Part shown: piece after piece, positions 6,476 through 7,331 of the stretch | How positions within the stretch are numbered: the stretch's first letter is position 1 | How the letters are laid out: each line of letters starts with the position of its first letter | Assembly (NCBI GenBank): GCA_030150565.1 | Contig: JASLFR010000019.1 | Coordinates: forward strand, 1 to 7,331 | Length of the DNA: 7,331 nt | Direction of reading: 5' to 3' | Source: Cardiobacteriales bacterium | Lineage (GTDB): Bacteria; Pseudomonadota; Gammaproteobacteria; Cardiobacteriales; Wohlfahrtiimonadaceae | Notes under the pieces: model-generated | Seen by the model: the letters and a program-made list of their open reading frames with translations, nothing else | Told to the model about the DNA's origin: nothing | Databases searched by the model: none | Made by a program: the position numbers and the translations under genes

Positions 6476-6947
6476 TCGCTTGCGAGTGCTTTTAATCACT
6501 CTCCTCCTCTCTTTTGCCCCTCTCTATGCTGAAGAGAAGCTTCCCATCAATATTGAAGCGGATGAGGTGACCTTTGATCAGCCTACCGACTTTGTTCACT
6601 ACAAACGAAATGTTGTTGTGACTCAAGGGAAGCTAAAAATTGTAGGGGATGAGCTCACCTTCTATCTCACTACTGGCTCACCTACCGACATAAAAGCGAA
6701 AGGGAATGTAAAGATCGATTACTTTATGGAGGAGAAGCAGGAGTGGGTCTATGGGACAGGGAATGAGCTCCACTTCTTCCCTGATCGTGATGAGCTTATC
6801 CTCATTGGAGATGCTGTCGTTACTCAAGCGGGGGATATTATGCGCGCTGATCGTATCAACTACGATCTCGACAAAGAGATTGTTCACGCAACAGGAACGC
6901 CAAAGAAGCGGATCCACTTCACCATCATCCCTAAAGATAAAGATTAA
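6465..6947 (+). CDS. lptA: LPS periplasmic bridge protein LptA
   Basis: Periplasmic OstA-fold protein whose oligomers bridge LptC and LptD and carry lipopolysaccharide across the periplasm. From this ATG it has 160 residues. A signal peptide is clear: FNNRLR, then the hydrophobic LLITLLLSFAPL, and cleavage expected after Ala22 (LYA/EE). The mature part starts PINIEADEVTFDQ, like the IHIESDQQSLD of E. coli LptA, and continues with NVVVTQGKLKIVGDEL, DIKAKGNVKI, YGTGNELHFFPDRDELILIGDAVVTQAGDIMRADRINYDL, a repeating beta-strand pattern. The mature chain is about 20 residues shorter than in E. coli, mainly at the C-terminus. In-frame ATGs at 6438 and 6450 would lengthen the n-region within lptC; 6465 gives the best signal peptide, with AAGGA 14 bases upstream. 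The overlap with lptC implies translational coupling. Confidence 0.93.
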   Translation: MFNNRLRVLLITLLLSFAPLYAEEKLPINIEADEVTFDQPTDFVHYKRNVVVTQGKLKIVGDELTFYLTTGSPTDIKAKGNVKIDYFMEEKQEWVYGTGNELHFFPDRDELILIGDAVVTQAGDIMRADRINYDLDKEIVHATGTPKKRIHFTIIPKDKD

Positions 6948-6960
6948 GGTGAATCGACTC

Positions 6961-7331
6961 ATGCAAAAAGAGCACTCAACTGAAACACTCAGTACGAAAG
7001 AGCTAGTAAAACGGTTTAAAAAGCGCACCGTTGTCAATGGCGCCTCCTTCTATCTAAAGCGGGGGGAGATTGTTGGATTATTGGGGCCAAATGGTGCTGG
7101 GAAAACCACCTCTTTCTACATGACGGTGGGCTTAGTCTCTCCCGATGAGGGGCATATCTTCTTAGGTGATCGGGATATTACAGCGCTCCCCATTCATCAA
7201 CGGGCGAAAGAGGGGATCGGTTATCTTCCTCAAGAGGCCTCGATCTTCCGTAAACTCACCTCCCGCCAAAATATTCACGCAATTGCTGAGACTCGAAAAG
7301 ATCTCAATAAGAAGGAGCAGCACGCTCTGAC
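6961..7331 (+). CDS. lptB: LPS export ABC transporter ATP-binding protein LptB, 5' part
   Basis: Cytoplasmic ATPase whose dimer, with LptF and LptG, powers extraction of lipopolysaccharide from the inner membrane. The window ends after 123 codons of a protein usually about 240 residues. Walker A GPNGAGKTT is at 42-50 and the Q-loop Gln91 sits in GIGYLPQEASIFRKLT (85-100), nearly identical to E. coli LptB (GIGYLPQEASIFRRLS) and specific for this family. The signature LSGGE, Walker B and H-loop lie beyond the edge. The ATG at 6961 is 13 bases after lptA with AAGGTGA upstream. An in-frame GTG at 6949 is possible but would sit inside that ribosome site. The N-terminal extension (about eight residues more than E. 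coli) is unremarkable. Confidence 0.96.
   Translation, partial: MQKEHSTETLSTKELVKRFKKRTVVNGASFYLKRGEIVGLLGPNGAGKTTSFYMTVGLVSPDEGHIFLGDRDITALPIHQRAKEGIGYLPQEASIFRKLTSRQNIHAIAETRKDLNKKEQHAL

Noticed and set aside
6678..7037. 119-residue minus-strand open frame antisense to lptA and lptB
   Set aside because: It runs against two well-supported genes, has no family match and no plausible promoter or ribosome site.

Overview
The window holds chromosomal housekeeping genes of a Gram-negative bacterium, most likely a gammaproteobacterium. This rests on the canonical minCDE, slyD, hslR, xerC, aspA, rpiA and lptCAB families, whose proteins read as close to the E. coli versions. The base composition looks moderately AT-leaning. 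The genus cannot be fixed from the sequence; a member of the Cardiobacteriales or a similar lineage is only a guess. Almost every base is coding or lies in a short gene junction. The longest non-coding stretch is about 161 bases (5051-5211), a divergent promoter region.

Leftward block (minus strand, 5050 down to 1): slyD - minC - minD - minE - hslR - aspA - xerC. Six complete genes are followed by xerC, whose 3' end is cut by the window start. All junctions are short (about 5 to 53 bases), so they probably form one operon read from a promoter near 5089-5117. The core is the Min system. MinC inhibits FtsZ polymerisation, MinD is the membrane ATPase that carries MinC, and MinE drives pole-to-pole oscillation; together they place the division septum at mid-cell. 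Around it are SlyD (a folding helper with a metal-binding tail), HslR/Hsp15 (rescue of stalled 50S subunits), AspA (aspartate to fumarate plus ammonia) and XerC (chromosome dimer resolution at dif). XerC and Min both serve the end of the cell cycle; the other genes look like passengers.

Rightward block (plus strand, 5212 to the end): rpiA - lptC - lptA - lptB, with lptB cut by the window end. RpiA interconverts ribose 5-phosphate and ribulose 5-phosphate. LptC, LptA and LptB belong to the machine that moves lipopolysaccharide from the inner membrane to the outer membrane. In E. coli lptCAB follow kdsD and kdsC, two genes of Kdo synthesis; here rpiA takes that place. This is metabolically suggestive, because ribulose 5-phosphate is the substrate of KdsD.

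I see no mobile element, CRISPR array, RNA gene, pseudogene or undescribed system. The points worth a second look are modest: an unusual gene neighbourhood on each strand, a hexad-repeat linker in MinC, a perfect inverted repeat that puts the minD Shine-Dalgarno core in a loop, and a tandem 9-base duplication carrying the rpiA ribosome binding site.
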